This document shows positions 1-8,099 of a stretch of 64,000 bases of DNA, in pieces; position 1 is the first letter of the stretch; every line of letters begins with the position of its first letter. The notes under the pieces are model-generated. The model ran no database searches. It was not told the DNA's origin and saw only the letters and a list, made by a program, of their open reading frames with translations. Position numbers and translations under genes: made by a program. Source of the stretch: DASSBR01 sp035708085 (GTDB taxonomy: Bacteria > Pseudomonadota > Gammaproteobacteria > Natronospirales > DASSBR01); NCBI GenBank assembly GCA_035708085.1, contig DASSTE010000002.1, forward strand, positions 1-64,000, given 5' to 3'.

Positions 1-115
1 ACAAATCCTCCGGCCGGATCACCAGATTCATATGCGCGCGAATGGCCGACTGATGCGCATCGTACAGTGTAAAGCCGATGGGCCGCTCGCCGGCTTTCTG
101 GGTGGACGGTATCAT
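1..115 (-). CDS. Partial minus-strand late gene, N-terminus only
   Basis: An open frame begins with ATG at 115 and runs off the left edge, so only about 38 residues are visible (MIPSTQKAGERPIGFTLYDA... ending ...LVIRPEDL). A late-promoter element ends 8 nt upstream of the ATG, as at several other late genes here, which makes the frame credible despite its length. It follows the baseplate spike gene in transcription order, so a further tail or baseplate protein is the likeliest role. This is inferred from position only. Confidence 0.6.
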   Translation of the reverse strand, partial: MIPSTQKAGERPIGFTLYDAHQSAIRAHMNLVIRPEDL

Positions 116-122
116 GCGCCCG

Positions 123-139
123 ATTATCGCGTCACGACA
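123..139 (-). promoter_or_regulatory. Late promoter element 1
   Basis: Minus strand reads TGTCGTGACGCGATAAT, one of ten copies of KGTCGTGACRNNAKNMT. The last six bases resemble a -10 hexamer (conserved A at its second and T at its sixth place). The terminal T lies 8 nt before the ATG at 115, so the transcript would be leaderless or nearly so. Confidence 0.7.
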
Positions 140-200
140 TGGGCGGCCAGCGGTGGTAAGCTGGGTCTGATTTATGACAACAATTAGTTAGAGGATAGCC

Positions 201-605
201 ATGAAATCCTTGCTCTTACTCGGCCTGCTGATGGCGCTCCCATTGGCGGCGCAAGCCGGGCCACCACTGCCGGGCGTGAAGGTCACCGTCAACGGTCATG
301 CGCCGAAAGTGAAGCCGCCGTGCGATGTCGCAATCGTCAACGGCTATGGCGCCGTCAATGGCAATACGGTTCAGTATCTATATGCCGCCGACAAGCCGGA
401 ATTGATTGCAGCGAGCTATCCGCTCACCTGCCAGTCAAGCGGACGCTTCGGCGGCTATTCCTGTCAGGGCATAACGCAACTGGTCCACCAACGGGTTCGC
501 GTCATGGCCGCGATCGATGATTTGCTGTTGGTCTGGGATAGCAATGTGTCCCAAGGTGTGTTCGTGCGGCGACAGGACGCAAAATGCATAGCAGCAGGAG
601 GGTAG
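201..605 (+). CDS. Small secreted protein, function unknown
   Basis: 134 aa. The N-terminus is a clear Sec signal peptide: K at position 2, a leucine/alanine-rich core, then an AQA-G type cleavage site near residue 19. The mature part has four cysteines (at PPCDV, TCQSS, YSCQG and AKCIA), suggesting two disulphides in the periplasm. A GAGG ribosome site precedes the ATG by about 8 nt. It is a lone plus-strand gene, convergent with the spike gene and 8 nt from its end, which is typical of an accessory (moron-type) gene. I do not recognise the family. A role in superinfection exclusion or lysogenic conversion is conceivable but not shown. Confidence 0.7.
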   Translation: MKSLLLLGLLMALPLAAQAGPPLPGVKVTVNGHAPKVKPPCDVAIVNGYGAVNGNTVQYLYAADKPELIAASYPLTCQSSGRFGGYSCQGITQLVHQRVRVMAAIDDLLLVWDSNVSQGVFVRRQDAKCIAAGG

Positions 606-613
606 GTCGGGCT

Positions 614-1441
614 CTACTCCATCTTTGAAGTCGTCGCTTGGACCTTCCCGCCTTGCGGGTCGGCATGCTGGTGGCTGTTATAGGTGTCGCGCATGGCTTG
701 AATGCTGCTCTTGCTGTCGGATACATCGCCGCCAGCGGCAATATTACCCTCCGCGCTGATATTGCCCGTAAAGTGGGCATCCGGAGCATCGACCGTCACC
801 TTGGCCGGCGACTTCGCGAGAATTTCGTCCTGCGTTTCGACGGTGACCTTGCCCTCGAAATTGGCATCTAGTGTTCCCTTTCCAGTCACCGTGACGTTGC
901 CGTCCGGGTCGGCATGAAACATGGCTTTTTGTTCACCGCCATTTTTTACCACCACCTGCAAGTGGATTTTTTTGTCGGTGTTCTTGTCGATCTTCCACTC
1001 GCCATCGGAGTCCTGGCCGGTCAAATCCTCATGATCCGGCGTGACGCCGAATCGAACGTAGGTCCCCGAAGGATGGTGCAGCTCAATGTTGCCATCCTTG
1101 TCAATGCTTGAATAGACGTCGGAGGCATGTCGCATGATCCGGCGATTCGAATCCTGAAACATCGCCTGGGCGACCTGCGGGAACAAGAACCCGATGATGT
1201 ACGTGAATTGCCCATCTTTCAGCACGCCCGCGATCATATCGCGCTCGCCGGTGAAGATGGGTTGCGCGTCTTCCGACTCTGGAGTCGGGTCCGGAAGGTC
1301 GACGAGCCCCGTATTGGTACTGGCGAACGGCGTCATGATCGGGATCGAGCGCAGTATCCGGCCCGATTCCAGCAGCATCACGTCGGCCGCATGACTTTCC
1401 GGGCTAACTCGCAGCACCTTGCCGAGTGTAAAATTAGCCAT
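614..1441 (-). CDS. Baseplate assembly/spike protein (gpV/Mu gp45-like)
   Basis: 275 aa from the ATG at 1441; a longer frame exists upstream, but this ATG overlaps the preceding stop by 8 nt in the usual coupled way. An N-terminal OB-fold-like part (MANFTLGKVLRV...) is followed by a middle with the HPSGTYVRFG block typical of phage spikes. A repetitive beta region rich in VTV, N and D comes next, and near the C-terminus is NSHQHADP, whose HxH matches the iron-binding tip of contractile-phage spikes such as P2 gpV. It would form the membrane-piercing trimer below the hub. The next gene downstream starts from its own late promoter. Confidence 0.82.
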   Translation of the reverse strand: MANFTLGKVLRVSPESHAADVMLLESGRILRSIPIMTPFASTNTGLVDLPDPTPESEDAQPIFTGERDMIAGVLKDGQFTYIIGFLFPQVAQAMFQDSNRRIMRHASDVYSSIDKDGNIELHHPSGTYVRFGVTPDHEDLTGQDSDGEWKIDKNTDKKIHLQVVVKNGGEQKAMFHADPDGNVTVTGKGTLDANFEGKVTVETQDEILAKSPAKVTVDAPDAHFTGNISAEGNIAAGGDVSDSKSSIQAMRDTYNSHQHADPQGGKVQATTSKME

Positions 1442-2897
1442 AGATCGGCTCCGGCCGCTCCGCGAAATACGGCGACAAGGCCGCCTTCTCACGTTCGATG
1501 AACCCCGTTCCGCGGATGACGCTCACCGTCGTCTTGAATGATTCGAGGGGTACGTATGTATGCGTCACGCCGATAATATAGTAGGCGGTCCGATAGGTGC
1601 CGAAGTCGATGCGAAGGTAGGTACCCGGTTTGATGGCCTCGTTGCCCTTCAATATCAGCGTGCCGCTTTCGAAAACGCCGTTATCCTTGTTCAGCGCGAC
1701 CAGTTCATCACGCCGTTGCTTACACCACTTTTGCTCAAGCCCGTTTTCCTTGATCAGCACATTTTTGGGTAGATTGGTGCCGGATGTCTCGCTTTCCGTT
1801 GCGCCCTGCTCCGTGTTGACCTCCATCTTGCGAATGCCATACAGATCCGGATCGCAGTTCGCGGCCGCATGCGGATGCTTGTCGGTATTTTCCAGAAAAT
1901 AGTCTTGTTCGTTGTTGTAGGCTGCCACCTTGAGCATACCGCCGGAATTCAGCACGTAACGCGGCGCGTTCACCCAGAAGTAGTTGGCGATGTCTACATC
2001 GCTGCGCGAGACATCCCATTCCATCACGTCGGCGAGCGTAATGGTGGTACTGCCGGGATCCGACGCGGTGGCAATCCAGTTGCCGGCAATGTCCTGATAG
2101 GGCAATGGCCGGTAAACGAGCCTGACAGCATCCTCATCATCTCGAATGAACAGTTCGTTCCAGTAAATATCCGAGAACTTCTTCAGCAGCCCCCACAAAT
2201 TGCCCGCGTAGTCCTGAATCGAATAAGGCTGAATGGTTCCCTCCGTGACGCTGGTTTGCGGCTCGATCTGGAACGGGTTGGAATCCGCCGATGCCAGCGC
2301 GCTCGCATGCCACATGGTCTTCAGGAATGGATTGACGATGCGGTCGAGCACCGTTCGAATGAAGTCGCTGGCTTGGTACACCTGATAGTCGATGTTGAAG
2401 TTTGACGACAGCCTGAACACTGTCAGCAGGTTCTGCTTCAGAAAATAATTCTGTTCGTAGAAAATCTGCAAAATACCCAGCAGCTTGCCGTAATCTTGGC
2501 CCTGCACCGTCACCGCGCGCACGGGCCGGCCGTCGCCACCCATGATTTCCGTGCGCTTCACGCTGGTAATGAACCCGCGCATAGCAATCGGTAAGCGCTG
2601 CGGGTAACGGAACGGCTCGCGCGACAGGCGGATTTCGATGTAATCCATCGGTGCCAAGGCCGCATACAGCGTGTCCTTGATGCGCGAGTTGACCTGGTCC
2701 GTGAGTGTAAACGTGAAACTGCCGGTGTCCTGGCGGATGTTCTTGGTCACTGTCACAGCGCCGGAATCGCCGAGATATGGCGACAGGTTCATGCGGCTCA
2801 GCCCCGCGTAGCGCTTCGATACGCCGGCAGAATACTTGACAATCTTCGTCCACTGAATGTCGATAGCCGGTTGGTACGAATGGACGCCGTTAACCAT
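1434..2897 (-). CDS. Baseplate hub protein (gp27/Mu gp44-like)
   Basis: 487 aa. Start placed at the ATG at 2897, which overlaps the tape-measure stop by 8 nt; the longer upstream frame is out of register with that pattern. The sequence has the beta-rich style of phage hub proteins (GSFTFTLTDQVN, DYIEIRLSR, RGFITSVKR, VTVQGQDYGKLL), with a C-terminal block (KPGTYLRIDFG, AYYIIGVTHTY) like late-control gpD/gp44 folds. It sits between tape measure and spike, where the hub gene lies in contractile phages. It would be a trimeric ring connecting tube and spike. Identification rests on order and sequence style, so the exact subfamily is uncertain. Confidence 0.7.
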   Translation of the reverse strand: MVNGVHSYQPAIDIQWTKIVKYSAGVSKRYAGLSRMNLSPYLGDSGAVTVTKNIRQDTGSFTFTLTDQVNSRIKDTLYAALAPMDYIEIRLSREPFRYPQRLPIAMRGFITSVKRTEIMGGDGRPVRAVTVQGQDYGKLLGILQIFYEQNYFLKQNLLTVFRLSSNFNIDYQVYQASDFIRTVLDRIVNPFLKTMWHASALASADSNPFQIEPQTSVTEGTIQPYSIQDYAGNLWGLLKKFSDIYWNELFIRDDEDAVRLVYRPLPYQDIAGNWIATASDPGSTTITLADVMEWDVSRSDVDIANYFWVNAPRYVLNSGGMLKVAAYNNEQDYFLENTDKHPHAAANCDPDLYGIRKMEVNTEQGATESETSGTNLPKNVLIKENGLEQKWCKQRRDELVALNKDNGVFESGTLILKGNEAIKPGTYLRIDFGTYRTAYYIIGVTHTYVPLESFKTTVSVIRGTGFIEREKAALSPYFAERPEPIYG

Positions 2898-4938
2898 GAT
2901 TCGCCCCCGGAACATGCACGGTAGAGAGTCCTTTTTCGCGGCCCAATTCCCGTCCTTGCGCATCCTTATGAATGACTTCCGTCGTTACGTGAATCCGCGA
3001 TGACGGCATTGCCGGAGGCGCGGCAATTCGTCCCTGAGCGTCATACATCGGCACGTTGTGCCACGTCTTTTTGTGGTCCTCGAACGGATTTTTCAGCTTG
3101 AGAATATCGCCGATAAACTTGTGTCCCGGTATTTTGTCAAACAGTGAATTACCCACATCTTCGGCCGCGCCCACGATGTTTTGACCAATCTTGCCGCGGT
3201 AGTGCGCCGCCTTCATGGTCGGCGCTTCGGCCGGTGCAATCGCCTTCAAAATATCGGCGGCCGTCTCCTTGATCGTGTTCACGCCGCTGATTAGCGGTTT
3301 ACCGGTGTCGGTGAGCGCATTGTAGACGTCGGCAATCGCGCGCCGCGTCTTGGAACCTTCCGTCTGCTGGCGACCGGCTGACGCCGCCGCCTCTGCAAGT
3401 GCCTTACGCAATGCGTCTGGCGTTTTCGCTGTCGCAATGGCTTTCTTCTGCTCAGCCGTCAGATCGTCGCGCGCCGCAAACTGGCGACGCAGCTTTTCAA
3501 GTCCGGCATCATTCGCGCCCGCGATAGTCGTCAGATCCTTGATGCCGGTGAAATTGAGCGACTTGTCGTTGATGCCGTACTTGTCCAACATCTTTGACAA
3601 CGAGCCGTAGGCGCCGGGCTTGATCTTCATCATCCATAGTGCCTGGTGTTGTGAAATACCGAACAGGCGCTTGAGCGCGTCGGCCTCCTTGAATTTGTTG
3701 TTGCCGTACATGCGGTTCGCTTCCTGCAAAGCCGCCTGAAAATTCGTGATGTGAGAACCGGGTCCGGTCGCGCCAAACGCATGAGCCCGCGTGCCGAACA
3801 TGCCCTCTTCTTCCAGGAATTCAGTCCGGAACGGTCCCAGCCGTCGGCCACCAGTATTATTCAGCGCTCGCCACATAAAGCTCTGGCCAGCATCGCCCGC
3901 TTGGCCGCCATGACGGATCGCTGCGTCAATCTGCGCGAGAATGGCGGCGCCGGCTTGTCCGCGCAGACCGGGGGCAATATTTCCTTTGGCGTTCATCGCG
4001 GAACTTAATGCCGCGTAGGCGTCTATGTTCGGCGTGCGTACCATCACGCGTTCGGATGCCTGCACCCAGCTGGCGATGGAATTCATCACCTCGTCAGCCT
4101 TGGGGAACATCTTTCCGGACGCAATCGCATCCGCGAACATCATCGCGATATGCCTCGGCGACCCGGCACCCAAGTATTCCATTTGGGCGATACTGCCGAC
4201 GCCGGCACGCGGCGCGATGCCGAAGCTGCGCGAGAAGCCGACGGAGGTATTCACGCCGGTTGCAATCCCTTGGGCGGTCAGCGTGTCAGACAATTTGGCG
4301 AATTGCTGCGCGAGGGCGGCGCTTTCCTTGTAATTGAGGCCCATGCCACGCGTGCTGTGCTCGACGGACCGGCGCAATCCGTCAAAACCGGTAACGGTGT
4401 CATTGATTGACCGCAGCAGGTCGTCTATCGCAACGGCTTCATCCTGGGCCTGCCCGACGCCCTGCTTCGCCATCGCGGCCAGACCGCCGAGCCCGGCGAT
4501 AGCCAGAGCGCCCTTGAACAGCTTGCCCATGCCGGGCAACGGCAACTGGAGACCGCTTCCCGCGCCGCTAGGCGCTTCTTCTCCACCTTCGAAGCGCGTA
4601 CCCTGCGTGACGTATTGAAGAACCGTAGAACGATGCCGACGGAGAGCTGTCTTTTCTGGAAACTGACGCCCGTGGCGGCTATACCAGTCGAGCACATCGC
4701 TATACTTGCCAGCCCGAACGGCCGACGCGGTTTGCCCGCGTCCCGTTTTTTGCAGTTCCTCGAAATTGCGCTGAGCCGCGCGCAGATCTTGCTCGAATCC
4801 CTTCAACTCGGGGTGCGAAAAATCCAGATTCTCGAATCGACGCCCTTCCTGACCTGCACGCCGAATGGCGTTCGTAATCTGGTTGAACGCCGAGACAGTC
4901 CCGGAAGGATCGGCGGAAATGGGGATGCGAACGCTCAT
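2890..4938 (-). CDS. Tail tape measure protein
   Basis: 682 aa, short for a tape measure but the longest tail gene here and directly after the chaperone pair, the canonical position. An N-terminal alpha-helical part (SAFNQITNAIRRAGQEGRRF) is followed by a glycine/alanine hydrophobic segment near residues 155-175 (LFKGALAIAGLGGLAAMA) that could insert in membrane during DNA entry. Long helical alanine-rich stretches come after. Such proteins set tail length and are ejected with DNA. A stop-start gap of 3 nt links it to the chaperone, and an 8-nt overlap links it to the hub gene. Confidence 0.8.
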   Translation of the reverse strand: MSVRIPISADPSGTVSAFNQITNAIRRAGQEGRRFENLDFSHPELKGFEQDLRAAQRNFEELQKTGRGQTASAVRAGKYSDVLDWYSRHGRQFPEKTALRRHRSTVLQYVTQGTRFEGGEEAPSGAGSGLQLPLPGMGKLFKGALAIAGLGGLAAMAKQGVGQAQDEAVAIDDLLRSINDTVTGFDGLRRSVEHSTRGMGLNYKESAALAQQFAKLSDTLTAQGIATGVNTSVGFSRSFGIAPRAGVGSIAQMEYLGAGSPRHIAMMFADAIASGKMFPKADEVMNSIASWVQASERVMVRTPNIDAYAALSSAMNAKGNIAPGLRGQAGAAILAQIDAAIRHGGQAGDAGQSFMWRALNNTGGRRLGPFRTEFLEEEGMFGTRAHAFGATGPGSHITNFQAALQEANRMYGNNKFKEADALKRLFGISQHQALWMMKIKPGAYGSLSKMLDKYGINDKSLNFTGIKDLTTIAGANDAGLEKLRRQFAARDDLTAEQKKAIATAKTPDALRKALAEAAASAGRQQTEGSKTRRAIADVYNALTDTGKPLISGVNTIKETAADILKAIAPAEAPTMKAAHYRGKIGQNIVGAAEDVGNSLFDKIPGHKFIGDILKLKNPFEDHKKTWHNVPMYDAQGRIAAPPAMPSSRIHVTTEVIHKDAQGRELGREKGLSTVHVPGANHG

Positions 4939-4941
4939 GCG

Positions 4942-5289
4942 CTAATCGTCTTCGCTGGAATCGTCGATTTCCGGCTCCCAGGCATCGGGGTTATCGGACT
5001 CGGCTTCGGCGGTGGCGCGTTCCAGTTCTGCATCGAAATCATCGTCCTCGAACTCATCCGGCAGCTTGCCGTCGCGCTGAAGCATGGCATCGTACTGGTA
5101 CGCGTAATACTCCTTCAGCAGGGTCTCGGGCTCCGCATCAAGGAACCTCGGATCGGTCGGCGCCAGTCTGTACGTCTTCCGGTACCACAGTTCGATCGAC
5201 CCCGCCATTTCCCTGCCGGCTGCCCTGGCTCGGCTGTCCAGGGCCGCGACGAAAAAACGCTTCTCGTTCCATGAGAGCGGTATAAACAT
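4942..5289 (-). CDS. Tail assembly chaperone, frameshift (T) segment
   Basis: This frame (115 codons from an in-frame ATG) overlaps the upstream chaperone by 152 nt. It carries an acidic C-terminus (EFEDDDFDAEL, EIDDSSEDD) as in gpG-T type fusions. It is most likely made only as the C-terminal part of a roughly 201-residue fusion created by frameshifting at the T6 run at 5257-5252, because the ATG at 5289 has no convincing ribosome site and lies inside the upstream coding frame. The fusion would recruit tape measure and tube subunits and would be absent from virions. Confidence 0.7.
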   Translation of the reverse strand: MFIPLSWNEKRFFVAALDSRARAAGREMAGSIELWYRKTYRLAPTDPRFLDAEPETLLKEYYAYQYDAMLQRDGKLPDEFEDDDFDAELERATAEAESDNPDAWEPEIDDSSEDD

Positions 5290-5545
5290 TCAGCAACCGT
5301 TGATAGGTCTCGGGGTCGAGAGGGTCCATCTTCTCCAAATCCCAGCCTTCCGGCGCTTCCACCACCTGCACTTTGAGGGTGGCTGTCATGCTGGCCGTGG
5401 CGTCGAGCTTGCGACTCGGCATCTCCACGCCTTCTGTCAGCCGCGAATATTCGGCGTCGATCCGAAATTCATCCCGCATGACGCGGCGTCGGCACACAAA
5501 CGTGCCGACACCGTCAACGTCGATCGTGAAGTTTTGATTTGCCAT
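5138..5545 (-). CDS. Tail assembly chaperone (G segment)
   Basis: 135 aa when read without shifting. It starts at the ATG at 5545, preceded by GGAGG at about 8 nt. It lies between the tube and tape-measure genes, where contractile and siphophage genomes carry a two-frame chaperone. Residues 1 to about 98 are shared with the frameshift product; after the T6 run the zero frame adds about 37 further residues rich in R, G and Q. No enzymatic motif is expected. The role is to hold the tape measure soluble and organise tube polymerisation. Confidence 0.75.
   Translation of the reverse strand: MANQNFTIDVDGVGTFVCRRRVMRDEFRIDAEYSRLTEGVEMPSRKLDATASMTATLKVQVVEAPEGWDLEKMDPLDPETYQRLLNVYTALMEREAFFRRGPGQPSQGSRQGNGGVDRTVVPEDVQTGADRSEVP
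5252..5257 (-). other. Slippery T6 site for programmed -2 frameshift
   Basis: Minus strand reads GCG TTT TTT CGT in the upstream frame. After the second TTT, slipping back two bases lets the P-site tRNA re-pair perfectly with TTT, and reading resumes as TTC GTC GCG in the downstream frame (…EAFF then FVAALDSR…). The frame relation fits -2, equivalent to +1. Phage Mu uses a -2 shift at a G6C site in the same gene pair, and here the run is T6C. Confidence 0.65.
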
Positions 5546-5690
5546 TGGCGGTTCCTCCGTCCAGCCGTTTCGTTTCCGTCAGTTTCACCAGCGTCGGCTT
5601 GCCGGCGCGGAAGGTAATCTGCACCTCGCCCCAGAAGTCGCGTTCGGCGACGTCCCGGAGCAGGCGGTTGACTTCATCCTCGGCTGCCAC
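5514..5690 (-). CDS. Small protein, possible DUF2292-like
   Basis: 58 aa read from a GTG at 5690 that shares one base with the tube gene's TAG stop. It ends 32 nt inside the chaperone gene, whose ribosome site lies within it. The sequence contains FWGEVQITFRAGKPTLVKLT, resembling the short YezD/DUF2292 pattern (G-[ST]-[VI]-x-[IV]-x-[FV]-x-x-G-K-x-x-x-[IV]-x-x-T-E). Its position fits a small tail-region accessory gene found in many phages. Translational coupling at both ends supports it. Function is not known. Confidence 0.6.
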   Translation of the reverse strand: MAAEDEVNRLLRDVAERDFWGEVQITFRAGKPTLVKLTETKRLDGGTANGKSKLHDRR

Positions 5691-6112
5691 TACAGCCCGT
5701 CGCCTTTCACGTCGAGGCAGTTGAACACGGCGTTCGTGGTGACGATCTGATGCTTCGTGACCTCGACGTCGCCCGACGCGTACGAGCAGCCGATGTACTT
5801 GCGCAGCACCGCGCCGGTATCCTTCGACTGCACCAGGATGTCGAACACGACGCCCTGCAGCACCGCATCGCCGTTTTCCGGCTCCAGGCCCTGCGAGCGC
5901 AGGCTCGACTTGATGAGCGCCATCTTGGCGAGATTCAGCACGTGGCGCGCCTGCGTCGGCACGTATTCGTGGACGTGAATGTCGCCGATGCCGGACGCCG
6001 GCTCCGGGCTGTAGTCGTCGTTCGCGCGTGCGGACTGCGCGAGCCCCACCTGCTTGCCGTCGAGTTTGACGACCAGCCGGTTGGCGGATTGAGTCTTGAC
6101 GTTCGTGCGCAT
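5690..6112 (-). CDS. Tail tube protein
   Basis: 140 aa, directly after the sheath gene, which is the conserved sheath-tube order of contractile tails. The length is typical for gp19/Mu gpM-like tube subunits. The sequence is beta-rich with NRLVVKLDGKQVGLAQSARAND at the start and GDVEVTKHQIVTTNAVFNCL near the end. GAGG lies about 10 nt before the ATG. Hexamers of this protein would stack inside the sheath to form the DNA conduit. Confidence 0.82.
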   Translation of the reverse strand: MRTNVKTQSANRLVVKLDGKQVGLAQSARANDDYSPEPASGIGDIHVHEYVPTQARHVLNLAKMALIKSSLRSQGLEPENGDAVLQGVVFDILVQSKDTGAVLRKYIGCSYASGDVEVTKHQIVTTNAVFNCLDVKGDGL

Positions 6113-6125
6113 CGGCCGTTACCTC

Positions 6126-7841
6126 TTAGGCGCTGGCGGAGCCGGCGTATGGCTTCGCGTAGATGGAAACCGGGATGTAGTTGATCGGGATCACTGGCGA
6201 GCACTCGAACTGGATCGCCAGCACATCGCCGTCGATGGACGCCCGGATGTTGCGGAACGCCGGGTGATCGGCATCGCCGGCCAGCACGCCCGGGCCTTGC
6301 GGCGCCGGCAGCGCCAGGTCGCGCAGGACCGTATCGGTCCGGCTGGTGGCTTCGGCGAGCGCCAGCGGGTTCGCCTTCTGACCCACCAGGTCGGCGACTG
6401 CTTCGCGCACCGCGCGCGCCACGTAATCCAGCGCCGCACCGCAGCTGATCTGCACCTTGTTGAAGTTGTCGTCGTTCAGCCAGGTGGAGACCGATTCGAC
6501 CACTTTGTAGCCGGTTGCGGTGTCGTTGATGCAAAGCACGCCGGCGCTGATCAACTCGTCGGTATCGGTCGGGTTGCGCAGCTTCTTTTCGACGCCGCGG
6601 ATGTTGATGACCTTGTTCGTCATCGCGGTGCCGGGATCGGAGCCCGCGAACGCGGCGGCGATGATCGCCGCCGTCATATACGGCGCGAACAAGGTCAGCG
6701 GGCCGTTCGGCGCGTAGTCGTAGTAACCGGCGTAGCACTGGGCGACGCGATCCGCATTGAGCGCTTTGGCCGCGCTTTTGACATCGTCGAACGTCTGTCC
6801 CGTCGGGCCGCCGACAAACGCGCGGCGCTCCTGTTCGGCAGTCGTCGACATGAAATCGACGTGCATCTGCGCCATTGCATGGATCGCCGCATCCGGCGAC
6901 AGCGGCGCCAGCCACTGCACGTCTTCGGTCTGCAGCGCGGCGAAGCAATCGGACCAATCCTGATTGGTCACTTCGCCATCGCTGCCGCCGGCGAGATAGG
7001 TCCAGTCGCTGTTGACCGGCACGGCGGTAGCCGCGGCCGGGCGCGTCGCGGTGACGTAGCCTTCGCCGATGCCGTTGAACCAGTCGACGATCGCCTGCAG
7101 GTTGGCGGTGACCGTGTAGGCCGCCGTCTTCACGTCCTGCGCGGCGACCGCATCCAAGCCGTTCAACGTCGGCTTCGCGCCGTTGCCGTCCAGCACCTGG
7201 GCGGAGAAGTCGGCGACGGCGTTGATCGCATCGACCAGATTCTGCACGGTCGGATACGTCGCCAGGTCGATTTGCGCCGCCTGCGTGCCGGTCGGCGCTT
7301 CGAGCGTCAGCGTGGTATTGGTGAGCGTCGCCGTCGCGGTCGCCGCGGCGCCGGCGTATTGGATCGACAGCGCGTTGCGGGCGATGTCGTCCTTCGCGTA
7401 GTAATCCTCGCCGTGCTGCGTGGTGATCTTTTTGCCGGTGTTCGTGCCGGCTTCCACCTTCACCTTGATTTGCGACGTGTATAGGCCGTAGTCGGTCGAT
7501 TTCAATTCGACCGCCGGCTCGTCGTTGGCATCGAACAGCGTCAGCAGCGATTGCGTCGCCGGGTTGACGCGCAGTGCCATGACGGTCGCCGGCGCGCCGG
7601 TTTCGGGGGACGGGTCGAACGCCTTTTTGACGGCTTCGAGCAATTCGCCGTCGCGCAGTGTCGCCGCGGCTTCCGACGGCGAGCCGAACTTGAGCGGGGT
7701 TTTCGGTTCGCCGCCGCCGGCGCGGCCAATTAGCGCCAGCGCGTTGCCGACCGCCGGGCGGACGTTGGCGAGCGCGGAGTCATCGATGCGCGACGCGACC
7801 GTCGGCGTAACGAGTTTGCGACCATTGAAGAAAAGCGCCAT
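6126..7841 (-). CDS. Contractile tail sheath protein
   Basis: 571 aa. It shows the sheath pattern: an N-terminus that inserts into neighbours (ALFFNGRKLVTPTVASRID), a variable surface-exposed middle (about residues 90-270, rich in T and A), and a C-terminal core with YYDYAPNGPLTLFAPYMTAA, LSAGVLCINDTATGYKVV-like text and a strong C-terminal strand (IQFECSPVIPINYIPVSIY) for extended-arm exchange. AGGAG lies about 8 nt before the ATG. It defines this as a myovirus and would contract on the tube during injection. Confidence 0.9.
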   Translation of the reverse strand: MALFFNGRKLVTPTVASRIDDSALANVRPAVGNALALIGRAGGGEPKTPLKFGSPSEAAATLRDGELLEAVKKAFDPSPETGAPATVMALRVNPATQSLLTLFDANDEPAVELKSTDYGLYTSQIKVKVEAGTNTGKKITTQHGEDYYAKDDIARNALSIQYAGAAATATATLTNTTLTLEAPTGTQAAQIDLATYPTVQNLVDAINAVADFSAQVLDGNGAKPTLNGLDAVAAQDVKTAAYTVTANLQAIVDWFNGIGEGYVTATRPAAATAVPVNSDWTYLAGGSDGEVTNQDWSDCFAALQTEDVQWLAPLSPDAAIHAMAQMHVDFMSTTAEQERRAFVGGPTGQTFDDVKSAAKALNADRVAQCYAGYYDYAPNGPLTLFAPYMTAAIIAAAFAGSDPGTAMTNKVINIRGVEKKLRNPTDTDELISAGVLCINDTATGYKVVESVSTWLNDDNFNKVQISCGAALDYVARAVREAVADLVGQKANPLALAEATSRTDTVLRDLALPAPQGPGVLAGDADHPAFRNIRASIDGDVLAIQFECSPVIPINYIPVSIYAKPYAGSASA

Positions 7842-7859
7842 GTCAATGCTCCTGTGTCA

Positions 7860-8099
7860 TTACGCGGGCTGGCGGACGAACTTTTCGTAGCGCGCCCGGA
7901 AATTCTCGGCCGTGTCCTTTTGCGGCCCGTTGCGGGATTCGATCGAATGGAAAGCGCCGATCAACTCGACGCGCCGGTCGCGCTCGGAAAGCTGCCGGCA
8001 GAATTCGTCCAGCGTGACCGGGAAGCGGTTGGCCGCTTTCGGCGCGGAGACGGGTTCCGGGGCCGGTTCGGCGGTTGTGTCGCTGCGCTTCTTACTCAT
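7860..8099 (-). CDS. Small conserved-position tail protein, unknown
   Basis: 79 aa, between sheath and the tail-completion gene, and overlapping the latter's stop by 8 nt. The N-terminal third is proline/alanine rich and charged. The rest looks helical (VTLDEFCRQLSERDRRVELIGAF, TAENFRARYEKFVRQ). The location matches small accessory genes preceding the sheath in Mu-like phages, but I do not recognise the family. Confidence 0.65.
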   Translation of the reverse strand: MSKKRSDTTAEPAPEPVSAPKAANRFPVTLDEFCRQLSERDRRVELIGAFHSIESRNGPQKDTAENFRARYEKFVRQPA

